Positions 39,657-48,277 of a stretch of DNA of 64,000 nt are shown piece after piece (position 1 is the first letter of the stretch; each line of letters starts with the position of its first letter). A program made the position numbers and the translations under genes. The DNA is taken from positions 62,001 to 126,000 of the forward strand of contig NZ_FNEI01000010.1 in NCBI RefSeq assembly GCF_900099975.1. Direction: 5' to 3'. The notes beneath the pieces were generated by a model. That model was not told where the DNA came from and searched no databases. It saw only the letters and a list, made by a program, of their open reading frames with translations. The DNA is from Arthrobacter cupressi (GTDB lineage: Bacteria > Actinomycetota > Actinomycetes > Actinomycetales > Micrococcaceae).

Positions 39657-40867
39657 CGCTTGGCGTCCTTGCTCTTGTTTTCGGCCGCCTTCTTGCGGGC
39701 GGACTTCTTCTTCTGGAACCTGACGGCCGTTCCGGCCTCTTCGACCTCCACGGCATTGTGGTGGCCCACGTGCGACTTCCTGGAGTAGAGGAACATGAAG
39801 ATCACGACGGCGGTGCCCACGACGGCGGCGATCACCACGCCCACGGTGCCGGTACCCACCAACAGAGCGGTCAAGGCACCCACGACGGCGGCGGCCGGCA
39901 GGGTCAGCAGCCAGCCGATGGCGATGCGGCCCACCATGCCCCAGCGGACGGTGGTGCCCCGGCGTCCGAGGCCGGAGCCGATGACCGAGCCGGAAGCTAC
40001 CTGCGTGGTGGAGAGGGCGAAGCCCAGGTGGGAGGAGGCCAGGATGGCGGACGCGGTACTGGACTCGGCGGAGAAGCCCTGTGCGGGCTTGACCTCGGTG
40101 AGGCCGGACCCCATAGTGCGGATGATCCGCCAGCCGCCTGCGTAGGTGCCGATGGCGATGGCGAAGGCACAGGCCGCGATCACCCAGAACTGCGGGCCGC
40201 TGCCGGTCGCCTGGGTGCCGCCGGCGATGAGCACCAGGGTGATGATGCCCATGGTCTTCTGCGCGTCGTTGGTGCCGTGGGCCAGGGCGACGAGGCTGGA
40301 GGTGAAGATCTGTCCGGTGCGGAAACCGCCGCGTTTCTGGGTGAGCTTGTCGCCGGTCTCCGGGTCGTGCCGGGAAGTCAAAGCGTAGGCCAGGCGGGTA
40401 CAGACGTAGGCCACCGCGCCGGCGATCACCGGTGCGAAGACGGCCGGCAGGATCACCTTCTGCAGCACGGTTTCAAAGTTCACCGAATGGAAGCCGATAC
40501 CGACGAGCGCAGCACCAATGAGTCCGCCGAACAGCGCATGCGAGGAGCTGGAGGGCAGGCCCTTGAGCCAGGTGAACATGTTCCAGAGGATGGCGCCCAT
40601 GAGGCCCGCGAAGATAATCTCCGGAGTGATGTGGATGCCGTCCGTGCCTTCCCGGATGAGGCCGCCCGAAATGGTCTTCGCGACCTCGGTGGACAGGAAG
40701 GCGCCCACGAGGTTCAGCACGGCGGCCAGGGCCACAGCGGTCTTGGGCTTGATGGCGCCGGTGGCGATGGGCGTGGCCATCGCATTGGCGGTGTCGTGGA
40801 AGCCGTTGGTGAAGTCAAAAAATAAGGCCAGCGCTATGACAAGCGCGACCATGAAGGTGATTTCCAC
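39653..40867 (-). CDS. pit: PiT-family inorganic phosphate transporter
   Basis: Low-affinity phosphate (metal-phosphate/H+) symporter, 404 residues, with ten or more membrane helices. The duplicated PiT signature is present: FDFTNGFHDTANAMATPIATG near residue 18 in the first half and VALAHGTNDAQKTMGI in the second half. GLPSSSSHALFGGLIGA and SSHLGFALSTTQVASGSVIGSG also match. The C-terminal tail is Lys-rich. The GTG at 40867 is chosen because it puts the first membrane helix near the N-terminus; an upstream in-frame start adds 26 unrelated residues. A consensus promoter lies about 130 bp upstream. Confidence 0.93.
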   Translation of the reverse strand: MEITFMVALVIALALFFDFTNGFHDTANAMATPIATGAIKPKTAVALAAVLNLVGAFLSTEVAKTISGGLIREGTDGIHITPEIIFAGLMGAILWNMFTWLKGLPSSSSHALFGGLIGAALVGIGFHSVNFETVLQKVILPAVFAPVIAGAVAYVCTRLAYALTSRHDPETGDKLTQKRGGFRTGQIFTSSLVALAHGTNDAQKTMGIITLVLIAGGTQATGSGPQFWVIAACAFAIAIGTYAGGWRIIRTMGSGLTEVKPAQGFSAESSTASAILASSHLGFALSTTQVASGSVIGSGLGRRGTTVRWGMVGRIAIGWLLTLPAAAVVGALTALLVGTGTVGVVIAAVVGTAVVIFMFLYSRKSHVGHHNAVEVEEAGTAVRFQKKKSARKKAAENKSKDAKR

Positions 40868-40997
40868 CTGGTTGCCCAATCTGCAGAGTCGACGTTCAGC
40901 AGTTCCACTTCCCCGCGCCTGCCACACCACATGTTCAGCAGACATTCACCTGCTTGCCCTTGCGGAGGCCATCCGTGGCCAGCATGAAACCTTAAGA

Positions 40998-41025
40998 ATC
41001 CTACGTTGCATCGGGGGCAGTGCAA
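40998..41025 (-). promoter_or_regulatory. pit promoter
   Basis: On the minus strand TTGCAC (41020-41025) and TAGGAT (40998-41003) are spaced by 16 bases, 131 bp before the pit GTG. Good match to a vegetative promoter. Confidence 0.55.
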
Positions 41026-41049
41026 AACAGTCCGGGGGCCGATCCGGCA

Positions 41050-41544
41050 TCAAAGGAAAGCCTCGACGGCGTCCAGGTGGTCCGGCGTCAGGCCCTTGCG
41101 CGGATCGGGCGAAATATGGAGCATCCGTCCGCCCCAGGCCTCGGCCCAGGCCAATGCCCGCGGCTCATGGTCCAACTGGTCGTCCATCCATACCAGCCGA
41201 TCCGCGGGATGGCGGGCCACATCCCTCCGAATGGCATCCAGCTTCCACCAGTCCGGCGACAGCTCGTGCCCGGCGCTGCTCAGCACCGGCCAGTCCCGCC
41301 CGTCAAGCTTGATCGCCGGGCACAGAAACTCCGGGGCAAGCCGTTCCCATGTGGTCAACCACACAAACCGGGCCCCGGGCCGCCGGGACAGGGCATTCAG
41401 CTTGGCCACCAATTCGGGCGCGAAGGCAACTTCCAGGACACCGGCGTCGGCCAGCGCCCATTCACTCCCCCATCCGGTCCGGCCCTGCACGGCGAAGGGA
41501 CTCACGACGCCATCGACGTCCAGATACAACGACACCCGGGACAT
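41050..41544 (-). CDS. HAD-like hydrolase of unknown substrate
   Basis: Protein of 164 residues with HAD features: motif I YLDVDGVVSP right after the start, motif II near VWLTTWERLAPEF, and WMDDQLDHEPRALAW as the acidic motif IV equivalent. The second motif I Asp is present (DVD), so phosphatase activity is possible. The ATG at 41544 follows GGAG; an open frame upstream adds 18 Arg-rich residues and is not used. Divergent from kynureninase, with 223 bp between. Substrate unknown. Confidence 0.78.
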   Translation of the reverse strand: MSRVSLYLDVDGVVSPFAVQGRTGWGSEWALADAGVLEVAFAPELVAKLNALSRRPGARFVWLTTWERLAPEFLCPAIKLDGRDWPVLSSAGHELSPDWWKLDAIRRDVARHPADRLVWMDDQLDHEPRALAWAEAWGGRMLHISPDPRKGLTPDHLDAVEAFL

Positions 41545-41767
41545 AACCGCTCCTGCAGCCGGGGGCCGCGCCCGCCGCACCCGCCGGCCGTTCCACACTA
41601 ACTCCGCTATTCAACCGGGAACAGGCCTGGGGACACTTTCCGGGATCCCGGACAACCGGAGAATATTTCATTCTTCTAACGACCGTCACATAAGTGTTAT
41701 CCTTCTGGGGCAGGCGGCCGGTCCGCGGCCGGCTGGACCCGCCCAGAACCCCCGTGAGGATCATCCC

Positions 41768-43051
41768 GTGAATAAGGAAACAAAGCTGAGCACCACCTTG
41801 GACGCAGGACCCGTCGGCGCAGCTGCCCGGGATTTCGCCGCAGTCTCCGCCACGCTGGACGCCGCCGACCCGCTGGCCGGGCACCGGGAGCTGTTCCACG
41901 ACCCCGGCACCGCCCAGCTGTCCGCCTACCTCGACGGCAATTCGCTGGGCCGGCCGCTGAAGGCCACGGCGGCGAACCTGCCCCGCTTCGTGGAGGAAGC
42001 CTGGGGCAGCCGGCTCATCCGGGGCTGGGACGAGCAGTGGATGGACGAGCCCCTGGCCGTCGGCGACCGCCTGGGCGAGGTTGCTCTGGGTGCCGCGCCC
42101 GGCCAGGCCTTCATCGGGGACTCCACCTCCGTGCTGCTGTACAAATTGATCCGCGCGGCCGTCGACGCCCGTCCGGGGCGGGACGAGATCATCGTGGACC
42201 GGGACAACTTCCCCACCGACCGCTTCATCATCGAGGGAATCGCGGCCGAGCGGAACGCCACGATCCGCTGGGTGGAGTCCCGCCCGGCCGGCGGCGTCCG
42301 CCCGGCGGACCTGGCGGAACTGCTCACCGAGCGGACCGCCGTCGTCGTCCTCAGCCACGTCGCCTACCGTTCCGGCTACCTGGCCGACGCTCCCGCCATC
42401 ACCGCCCAGGTGCACCACGCCGGTGCCCTGATGCTGTGGGACCTGTGCCACTCGGTCGGATCGGTGCCGCTGGAACTGGACGCCTGGGGCGTGGACCTCG
42501 CCGTCGGGTGCACCTACAAATACCTCAACGGCGGGCCGGGCTCCCCCGCCTTCGCGTATGTGAACGCAGCACTCCAAGGCCAGCTCCAGCAGCCCATCTG
42601 GGGCTGGATGGGGGCGCACGACCCCTTCGGCATGACCGACAGCTACCGGCCTGCGGACAGCCTCCGCCGCTTCATCACCGGCACCCCGCCTATCCTCGCG
42701 ATGCAGCCGCTGAAGGACATGGTGGAACTCATCGCGTCGGTGGGTATGGACGCCGTCCGGGAGAAATCCATCAAGCTGACCGAACACGCACTGAACCTGG
42801 CCGACGCATGGCTGGTACCGCTCGGCGCCGAGGTGGTGAGTCCGCGCGACGCCGCCGAGCGCGGTTCGCACATCACCGTGGACCACCCCCGCTTCGCCGA
42901 GGCCACGCAGTTGCTGTGGGAACGCGGTGTCATCCCGGATTTCCGGCCGCCGCACGGCCTGAGGATCGGCCTCTCTCCGCTCAGCACAGGCTTCGCCGAA
43001 CTCGAACACGGCATGCGTGCCATCCGGGATGTGCTGCTGGAGCTTTCATGA
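41768..43051 (+). CDS. kynU: kynureninase
   Basis: Pyridoxal-phosphate enzyme that cleaves kynurenine to anthranilate and alanine in tryptophan breakdown. It has 427 residues, the family length. Seen: YLDGNSLGRPLKAT, GDSTSVLLYKLIRAA, DRDNFPTDRFIIEGI, the cofactor-binding VVLSHVAYRSGYLAD, LWDLCHSVGSVPLEL, and the lysine in CTYKYLNGGPGSPAF. The GTG at 41768 follows GAGG with eight bases between and gives an N-terminus typical of the family. No other kynurenine-pathway gene is in the window. The regulator gene after it overlaps as ATGA. Confidence 0.94.
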   Translation: MNKETKLSTTLDAGPVGAAARDFAAVSATLDAADPLAGHRELFHDPGTAQLSAYLDGNSLGRPLKATAANLPRFVEEAWGSRLIRGWDEQWMDEPLAVGDRLGEVALGAAPGQAFIGDSTSVLLYKLIRAAVDARPGRDEIIVDRDNFPTDRFIIEGIAAERNATIRWVESRPAGGVRPADLAELLTERTAVVVLSHVAYRSGYLADAPAITAQVHHAGALMLWDLCHSVGSVPLELDAWGVDLAVGCTYKYLNGGPGSPAFAYVNAALQGQLQQPIWGWMGAHDPFGMTDSYRPADSLRRFITGTPPILAMQPLKDMVELIASVGMDAVREKSIKLTEHALNLADAWLVPLGAEVVSPRDAAERGSHITVDHPRFAEATQLLWERGVIPDFRPPHGLRIGLSPLSTGFAELEHGMRAIRDVLLELS

Positions 43052-43929
43052 GCACCTTCCTCGACGATGTGGACTCCCGCCCGGGGAGCACCACCTCGCT
43101 GCTGCGGACGGTGATCGGGCTTTACCTGCGCGACGCAGGCGGCTGGCTGCCGGCGTCGGCGTTCCTTCGGCTCATGGAGGCGCTCGACGTGCCCGCCGCC
43201 GTGACGCGGACCGCGCTCAGCCGGCTGAAGAAGAAGGCGGTACTGGACGCCCTGCCGCGCGACGGCGTCGCGGGCTATGCACTGACCCCCGGCGCCGGGA
43301 CCATGCTGTTCCGCGGGGACAGCCGGATTTTCGCGCCGCAGGCCATGGCCGACGGCGATCCCTGGTGCCTGGTGTCCTTCTCGATCCCCGAGGCGGAACG
43401 GGAGAAGAGGCACCAGCTCCGGCGCCGGCTGCACTGGACCGGCTGCGGGACAGTCGCGGCAGGCCTGTGGATTGCCCCGGCCTTCCGCCGGGCCGAGATC
43501 GAGGAGGTGCTGGAAGGCCTGGGGCTGCGGGAGCAGGCCACCCTGTTCATCACGGACACCCCGATGCCCGGCGGATACCCGGACGGCGGCGGACTTCGGG
43601 ACGCCGCCGCGCGGTGGTGGGACCTGGATTCGGTCGCGGCCCTGCACCACGATTTCATCCGGGAATGGGATCCCTTCAGGGAAGCTTCTGCCGGAGACGT
43701 TTCGCCGCCGTCTGCCGGGGCCTTTGCCGCGTACGTCCGGTGCATCGACAGTTGGCGGGTCATTCCGTACCTGGATCCCGGACTGCCACCGGAATTCCTA
43801 CCAAGGGACTGGCCGGGGAAGGAGGGGTTTGCCGTGTTTGAGCACATCAGGGGCATCCATTCCGGTCCGAGCGCGGAGTTCGTGAGGACAGTCGCCGCGC
43901 AGGGCGCCGGGAGTACTCTGGAAGCATGA
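43048..43929 (+). CDS. PaaX-family transcriptional regulator
   Basis: PaaX-like regulator of 293 residues. The N-terminal winged helix (about residues 15-80: TTSLLRTVIGLYLRDAGGWL, DVPAAVTRTALSRLKKKAVL) and the central and C-terminal PaaX domains (WCLVSFSIPEAEREKRHQLRR, GCGTVAAGLWIAP, WDPFREASAG, RCIDSWRVIPYLDPGLPPEF) are clear. The classical PaaX is a phenylacetyl-CoA-responsive repressor. Here, the 4-bp overlap with kynU suggests that it senses a kynurenine- or tryptophan-derived compound instead (inference). ATG start at 43048. Confidence 0.87.
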   Translation: MSTFLDDVDSRPGSTTSLLRTVIGLYLRDAGGWLPASAFLRLMEALDVPAAVTRTALSRLKKKAVLDALPRDGVAGYALTPGAGTMLFRGDSRIFAPQAMADGDPWCLVSFSIPEAEREKRHQLRRRLHWTGCGTVAAGLWIAPAFRRAEIEEVLEGLGLREQATLFITDTPMPGGYPDGGGLRDAAARWWDLDSVAALHHDFIREWDPFREASAGDVSPPSAGAFAAYVRCIDSWRVIPYLDPGLPPEFLPRDWPGKEGFAVFEHIRGIHSGPSAEFVRTVAAQGAGSTLEA

Positions 43930-43977
43930 CCCCGCCGATGTCGCGCGGTCAGGTCGCGGGTGGTCCGGGAGGTTGCC

Positions 43978-45138
43978 ATGGCCCGTAAATGGTTGCGCTG
44001 GTTGCCGGCCGCAGTGGTACCTGCAGTCGTGGCGGCTGCGGCTTTGACCGGTTCCTACCAGGCCGGGGCGGCAGTCAATCTCCCGGAGAAGTCGTCCGCG
44101 GAGATCATTGCCATGATCGGCCATTCGGAGGTCCGCGCCCTGTCCGGAACACTCCGCCAGACCTCCGAGCTGGGGATCCCGCAACTCCCCGCGGCAGGAC
44201 CCATACCCTCCGTCCGGCAGGGTGCCGGCCAAGGCCTTGCCGCCGTAATCGAACTAACGGGCACCGCGCATACCGCCCGGATCTACCTGGATGGACCGTC
44301 CAAAGCCCGGCTCCAAATCATGGACACCCTCGCCGAGCGTGACGTGGTCCGCAACGGCAGGGACCTCTGGCTCTACAACTCGGCCGACAACAGCGCGGCC
44401 CATGCAACCTTGCCGGACGCCACGGCAACCCGCAGGCCTCCCGGCCACGGCCCGGCGGACCGGAGCCCGGCGGACCGGGGCCCGGCGAACAACGGGCCAA
44501 AGACACCGGCGACACCGGGCATTGCGACGCCTGAGGCCATCGCCCAGCGATTCCTCGCCGCCGCAGACCCCAGCACCGAAGTAACCGTCGGGGACGCAAC
44601 CATCGTGGCCGGCCGTACGGCCTACCAATTGGTCCTGAGGCCCCGCAGTACGGTGACGCTTGTCGATTCGGTGACTCTCGCCGTCGACGCCGCCTCCGGC
44701 CTCCCGCTAGGAATTCAGCTGCGGTCGCGCGGACAGGCCGCCCCCGCGTTTTCTCTCGCGTTCAGCGACATCAGCCTCTCGGCCCCCGAATCGTCCGTGT
44801 TCACTTTCACGCCGCCGCACGGAGCCTCCGTTAAGGAGATGACCGTTCCGTCCGCGGCGCCAATGCCGGGCACCAAGCACGCCGTTCCCGGGACCCACCC
44901 CGCTGCCGACCGACCGACCGTGACCGGCAAGGGCTGGGACGCGGTGGTGGGCTTCCCCGCAGGGGTGCTTCCTGCGGACGTCCGCTCCGATCCCGCCTTC
45001 GCCCAGCTCGCCCAGGCGGTGCCCGGCGGAAGGGCCATCACGACCAGCCTGGTGACCGTCCTGATGCTCGACGACGGACGGGTGTTCGCGGGAATGGTGC
45101 CGCTTGAGCGGCTGCAGGCTGCGGCCTCGCCGCAATGA
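43978..45138 (+). CDS. exported LolA-like/outer-membrane-lipoprotein-sorting-type protein
   Basis: Secreted or membrane-anchored protein, 386 residues, with an N-terminal signal or anchor (WLRWLPAAVVPAVVAAAALTG, residues about 5-27). The mature part resembles actinobacterial LolA/DUF2092-like proteins that sit next to ABC transporters: KARLQIMDTLAERDVVRNGRDLWLYNSADN and GLPLGIQLRSRGQ-type strands. Between them is a low-complexity stretch rich in Gly, Pro, Ala and Asp, coded by a 15-bp tandem repeat. The ATG at 43978 follows GGGAGG. It overlaps the ABC ATPase gene by 4 bp, so all three genes of the set are coupled. Confidence 0.78.
   Translation: MARKWLRWLPAAVVPAVVAAAALTGSYQAGAAVNLPEKSSAEIIAMIGHSEVRALSGTLRQTSELGIPQLPAAGPIPSVRQGAGQGLAAVIELTGTAHTARIYLDGPSKARLQIMDTLAERDVVRNGRDLWLYNSADNSAAHATLPDATATRRPPGHGPADRSPADRGPANNGPKTPATPGIATPEAIAQRFLAAADPSTEVTVGDATIVAGRTAYQLVLRPRSTVTLVDSVTLAVDAASGLPLGIQLRSRGQAAPAFSLAFSDISLSAPESSVFTFTPPHGASVKEMTVPSAAPMPGTKHAVPGTHPAADRPTVTGKGWDAVVGFPAGVLPADVRSDPAFAQLAQAVPGGRAITTSLVTVLMLDDGRVFAGMVPLERLQAAASPQ
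44450..44494 (+). repeat. 15-bp tandem repeat within LolA-like gene
   Basis: Three units of 15 bp (44450-44464, 44465-44479, 44480-44494): the first two differ at one base and the third diverges in its second half. They encode GPADR, SPADR and GPANN. In-frame and so length-variable without frameshift. Confidence 0.8.
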
Positions 45139-46112
45139 ACGACGCTTCCGGGCCGGCGGGGCTGGCAATTGAGAGCGAGGGTTTGAGCAAGCGCTTCGGC
45201 CACCGCTCCGCCGTCGACTCCGTCAACCTCGCCGTTCCACGGGGTTCCGTTTACGGCTTCCTTGGCCCCAACGGCTCCGGAAAGACCACCACCATCCGTT
45301 TGCTGCTCGGCCTCGCCGCTCCTACGAGCGGCGGGATCCGGGTCCTGGGCAGGCCCATCCCGGCCGGCCTGTCCGCCGTCCTGCCGGAGGTCGGCGCCCT
45401 GGTGGAGGGGCCGGCCTTCTACCCTTTCCTCTCGGGAGCGGCGAACCTGCGCAGGCTGGACGCCGCGGACCGGCACGCCCCGCGCAGCACACGGGCCGCA
45501 CGTATCGACGAGGCCCTGGAATTGGTGGGGCTGTCCCACGCCGCCGGCAAGAAAGTGCGCGCGTATTCGCTGGGGATGAAACAGCGCCTCGGAATCGCCA
45601 ATGCCTTGCTGCGGCCCCGCGAACTGCTGGTCCTGGACGAGCCCACCAACGGCCTGGATCCCCAAGGCACACGGGAGGTCCGCAGCCTGGTGCGGTCGCT
45701 GGCGGCCGGCGGCACCACGGTGTTCGTCTCCAGCCACCTGCTCGCGGAAGTCGAACAAATGTGCACCCATGTGGGCGTCATGAGCGTAGGCAAGCTCGTG
45801 GCCCAGGGCACGCTCCGCGAACTGCGCGCAGCAGGGACGGCCAGGATCATGCTCCGTACCCCGGATGTTGCCGCAGCGGCCCGTGTCCTTTCGGGCCTTG
45901 GCCTGCACCCCGAGCCGGCGGGTGTCCTGCCGGGCGCGGACCATGGCGGGCTGCTCAGCACCAGTCCCCCGGGCCACACGGTGGCACCCGAAGACATCGT
46001 GGCCGCCCTCGTGGCGGCCGGAGTGCGGGTCCAAGGCTTCAGCGTGGAAGACGCCAGCCTCGAAGAGCGCTTCGTTTCCCTGACCGGAGAGGGGTTCGAC
46101 GTTGCAGGATGA
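45135..46112 (+). CDS. ABC transporter ATP-binding protein
   Basis: ABC ATPase of 325 residues. Walker A GPNGSGKTTT lies near residue 45, Q-loop near PEVGALVEG, signature YSLGMKQRLGIA, Walker B LLVLDEPTNGLDPQG, and switch His in VSSHLL. A C-terminal extension of about 90 residues (after GTLRELRAAG) is typical of the export-type group (DrrA/CcmA/YxlF-like). ATG at 45135 overlaps the LolA-like gene (ATGA), and the permease start overlaps its end by 11 bp. It should drive the permease encoded next to it; the substrate is unknown. Confidence 0.92.
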   Translation: MNDASGPAGLAIESEGLSKRFGHRSAVDSVNLAVPRGSVYGFLGPNGSGKTTTIRLLLGLAAPTSGGIRVLGRPIPAGLSAVLPEVGALVEGPAFYPFLSGAANLRRLDAADRHAPRSTRAARIDEALELVGLSHAAGKKVRAYSLGMKQRLGIANALLRPRELLVLDEPTNGLDPQGTREVRSLVRSLAAGGTTVFVSSHLLAEVEQMCTHVGVMSVGKLVAQGTLRELRAAGTARIMLRTPDVAAAARVLSGLGLHPEPAGVLPGADHGGLLSTSPPGHTVAPEDIVAALVAAGVRVQGFSVEDASLEERFVSLTGEGFDVAG

Positions 46113-46953
46113 AGCCCCGGCGACGGGCGCCCGCCCTGGTTCGTGGGCGCTCATGGCCTCCGAGCTCACCGTACTTTTCCGGCGGCTCCGTACTTGGGCC
46201 ATGCTGCTCGCCCTGGCGGCGATTCCCATCCTCATTGCCACGGCGGTCCGGCTCAGCTCGCATCCTGTGCCGCCGGGCCGTGGCCCGGCCTTCCTGGACC
46301 GGGTCTCGCAGAACGGGCTCTTCGTGGGTATGACCGCACTCCTGGTGTCCGTGCCGCTGTTCCTGCCGATCACGGTAGGAGTCGTTGCCGGCGACACCAT
46401 CGCCGGAGAAGCGAACCTCGGCACCCTCAGGTACCTGCTGGTGGCACCTGCCGGCCGCGTCCGGCTCCTGCTCATCAAGTACTCCGCCGCGGCGGTTTTC
46501 TGCCTGGCCGCGACGGTGACCGTCGCCGCCGTCGGCGTGCTGGCCGGCGTCGCGCTCTTCCCGGTGGGACCGGTGACACTCCTTTCCGGGGACACCATCG
46601 GCGTCGGTGAGTCCCTGCTGCGGTCCCTGCTGATCGCCGCATACATTTCCGTGTCACTCCTTGGGCTCGCTGCGATCGGGCTGGCAATCTCGACGTTCAC
46701 GGACATCCCGGTCGGTGCCATGGCGGCAACAGTCGTGCTTTCAGTCATGTCCCAGGTGGCGGACAACCTCCCGCAACTGGAATGGCTGCACCCTTGGCTG
46801 TTCAGCCAGTACTGGCTGGGCTTCGCCGATCTGCTCCGCCAACCCATCTCCTGGACGACGTTCGGTGACAATGCGCTGCTTCAGGCGGGCTACATCCTGG
46901 CTGCCGGCGCAATCGCGTACGGCCGGTTCACCAGCAAGGATGTCCTGTCCTGA
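46102..46953 (+). CDS. ABC-2 type transporter permease
   Basis: Membrane protein of 283 residues with six hydrophobic segments (first near residues 33-50, last near 262-278). ABC-2/YxlG-type permeases have this size and topology, and the VGVVAGDTIAGEANLGTLRYLLVAPAGR-type loop after the second helix is characteristic (I see VVAGDTIAGEANLG and RYLLVAPAGR). The start is TTG at 46102, inside the end of the ATPase gene, with GAGAGGGG upstream. Together with the ATPase and the exported LolA-like protein it forms one transport unit. Confidence 0.86.
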   Translation: MQDEAPATGARPGSWALMASELTVLFRRLRTWAMLLALAAIPILIATAVRLSSHPVPPGRGPAFLDRVSQNGLFVGMTALLVSVPLFLPITVGVVAGDTIAGEANLGTLRYLLVAPAGRVRLLLIKYSAAAVFCLAATVTVAAVGVLAGVALFPVGPVTLLSGDTIGVGESLLRSLLIAAYISVSLLGLAAIGLAISTFTDIPVGAMAATVVLSVMSQVADNLPQLEWLHPWLFSQYWLGFADLLRQPISWTTFGDNALLQAGYILAAGAIAYGRFTSKDVLS

Positions 46954-46979
46954 CAGGCCGCCTGACGTAAGCTCGGGGA

Positions 46980-47600
46980 ATGGCCAGATTCTTCGACGTC
47001 CACCCCCAGGACCCCCAGCCGCGTTTGGTTTCCCAGATCGCAGAGATCGTGCGTTCGGGCGGTTTGATCGCCTACCCCACGGACTCCTGCTACGCCCTCG
47101 GCGCCCAGCTGGGCAACAAGGAAGCCCTGGACCGTATCCGCAGCATCCGCCAGCTCGACGACAAACACCACTTCACGCTGGTCTGCAAGGACTTCGCGCA
47201 ACTGGGCCAGTTCGTGATGATCGACAACGACGTCTTCCGCAGCATCAAAGCCGTCACCCCCGGAAGCTACACGTTCATCCTCCCGGCCACCAAGGAAGTG
47301 CCCCGCCGGCTGCTGCACCCGAAGAAGAAGACCGTGGGCGTGCGCATCCCCCGGCACAACTTCGTCCACGCCCTCCTCGCCGACCTGGGCGAGCCCCTGC
47401 TCTCGAGCACCCTGCTGCTGCCCGGCGAGGACGAACCGCTGACGCAGGGCTGGGAGATCAAGGAACGCCTGGACCACGTGGTGGACGCCGTCGTCGAGGC
47501 CGGAGAGGTCGGCGCCGAGCCGACCACGGTGGTCGATTTCTCCGGCGGCGGCGCCGACGTGGTGCGCCGCGGCACCGGCGACCCCTCGAGGTTCGAATGA
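46980..47600 (+). CDS. YciO/Sua5/YrdC-family protein (threonylcarbamoyl-AMP synthase-like)
   Basis: Protein of 206 residues with the YrdC fold that in Sua5 and TsaC makes threonylcarbamoyl-AMP for tRNA modification. The SGGLIAYPTDSCYALGAQL block, KHHFTLVCKDFAQL, GSYTFILPATKEVPRR, KKKTVGVRIPRHN and LSSTLLLPG are typical of the YciO subgroup, whose own role in t6A is debated. ATG at 46980, with TAAGCT six bases upstream (leaderless-like). It overlaps the hydrolase gene by 4 bp. Confidence 0.88.
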   Translation: MARFFDVHPQDPQPRLVSQIAEIVRSGGLIAYPTDSCYALGAQLGNKEALDRIRSIRQLDDKHHFTLVCKDFAQLGQFVMIDNDVFRSIKAVTPGSYTFILPATKEVPRRLLHPKKKTVGVRIPRHNFVHALLADLGEPLLSSTLLLPGEDEPLTQGWEIKERLDHVVDAVVEAGEVGAEPTTVVDFSGGGADVVRRGTGDPSRFE

Positions 47601-48262
47601 GCACCCCCGAAGAGGCCGTCACCATTGATGTTGACGGCACGGCCGTTTCCGGCCTGTACGCCCGGCCGGAAAACCCCTTCGCCACGGTGCTCGTCGCCCA
47701 CGGCGCCGGTGCGGGCATGGAACACCCGTTCATGGGCGGCTTCGTGCGGGCCCTGAACGACGACGGCGCCGCCACCTTGCGCTTCAACTTCCCCTACCGG
47801 GAAGCCGGCAGGAAGTTCCCGGACCGCCCGCCCCTGGCCATCGCCACCTGGCGGGCCGCCCTGGCCGAAGCGCAGGCACGCTCGGCCGGTGAACCGCTGT
47901 GGGCCGCCGGGAAGTCCTTCGGGGGGCGCATGGCGTCAATGGCCGTGGCCGAGGGCATGCCCGCGGCGGGCCTCATCTATCTCGGCTACCCGCTGCACCC
48001 GCCGGGCAAGCCCGACAAGCTCCGCGACGAGCACCTGTACGGGGTCACCGTGCCCATGCTGTTCCTGCAGGGCACCAAGGACCCCTTCATGACACCGGAC
48101 GTGCTGGAAGGCGTGGTCTCCAGGATCGGCCCGAACGCCGCCCTGGAGTGGCGGGAAGGCGGCGGACACACCTTCGAGGTGGCCGGGATGAAGCGCAGCC
48201 CCGCCGAGCTGGGTGCCTCGCTGGCGCCCTCGGTCAGCGCATTCATCCGTTCGAACAGCTAG
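47597..48262 (+). CDS. small alpha/beta hydrolase, KANL3/Tex30 or dienelactone-hydrolase-like
   Basis: Alpha/beta hydrolase of 221 residues. Seen: VLVAHGAGAGMEHPFM after the first strands, the nucleophile elbow AAGKSFGGRMASM near residue 105, FLQGTKDPFMTPDVLE with the acid residue, and EGGGHTFEV with the catalytic His. This pattern is the KANL3/Tex30 family; the substrate is unknown. ATG at 47597 overlaps the preceding gene as ATGA. Convergent with hrpB, 15 bp between stops. Confidence 0.84.
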   Translation: MSTPEEAVTIDVDGTAVSGLYARPENPFATVLVAHGAGAGMEHPFMGGFVRALNDDGAATLRFNFPYREAGRKFPDRPPLAIATWRAALAEAQARSAGEPLWAAGKSFGGRMASMAVAEGMPAAGLIYLGYPLHPPGKPDKLRDEHLYGVTVPMLFLQGTKDPFMTPDVLEGVVSRIGPNAALEWREGGGHTFEVAGMKRSPAELGASLAPSVSAFIRSNS

Positions 48263-48277
48263 ACCGCTTCCTGGCTG

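Noticed and set aside
44715..46871. 718-codon minus-strand frame opposite the ABC genes
   Set aside because: The plus-strand ATPase and permease are well supported; the antisense translation has no family features.
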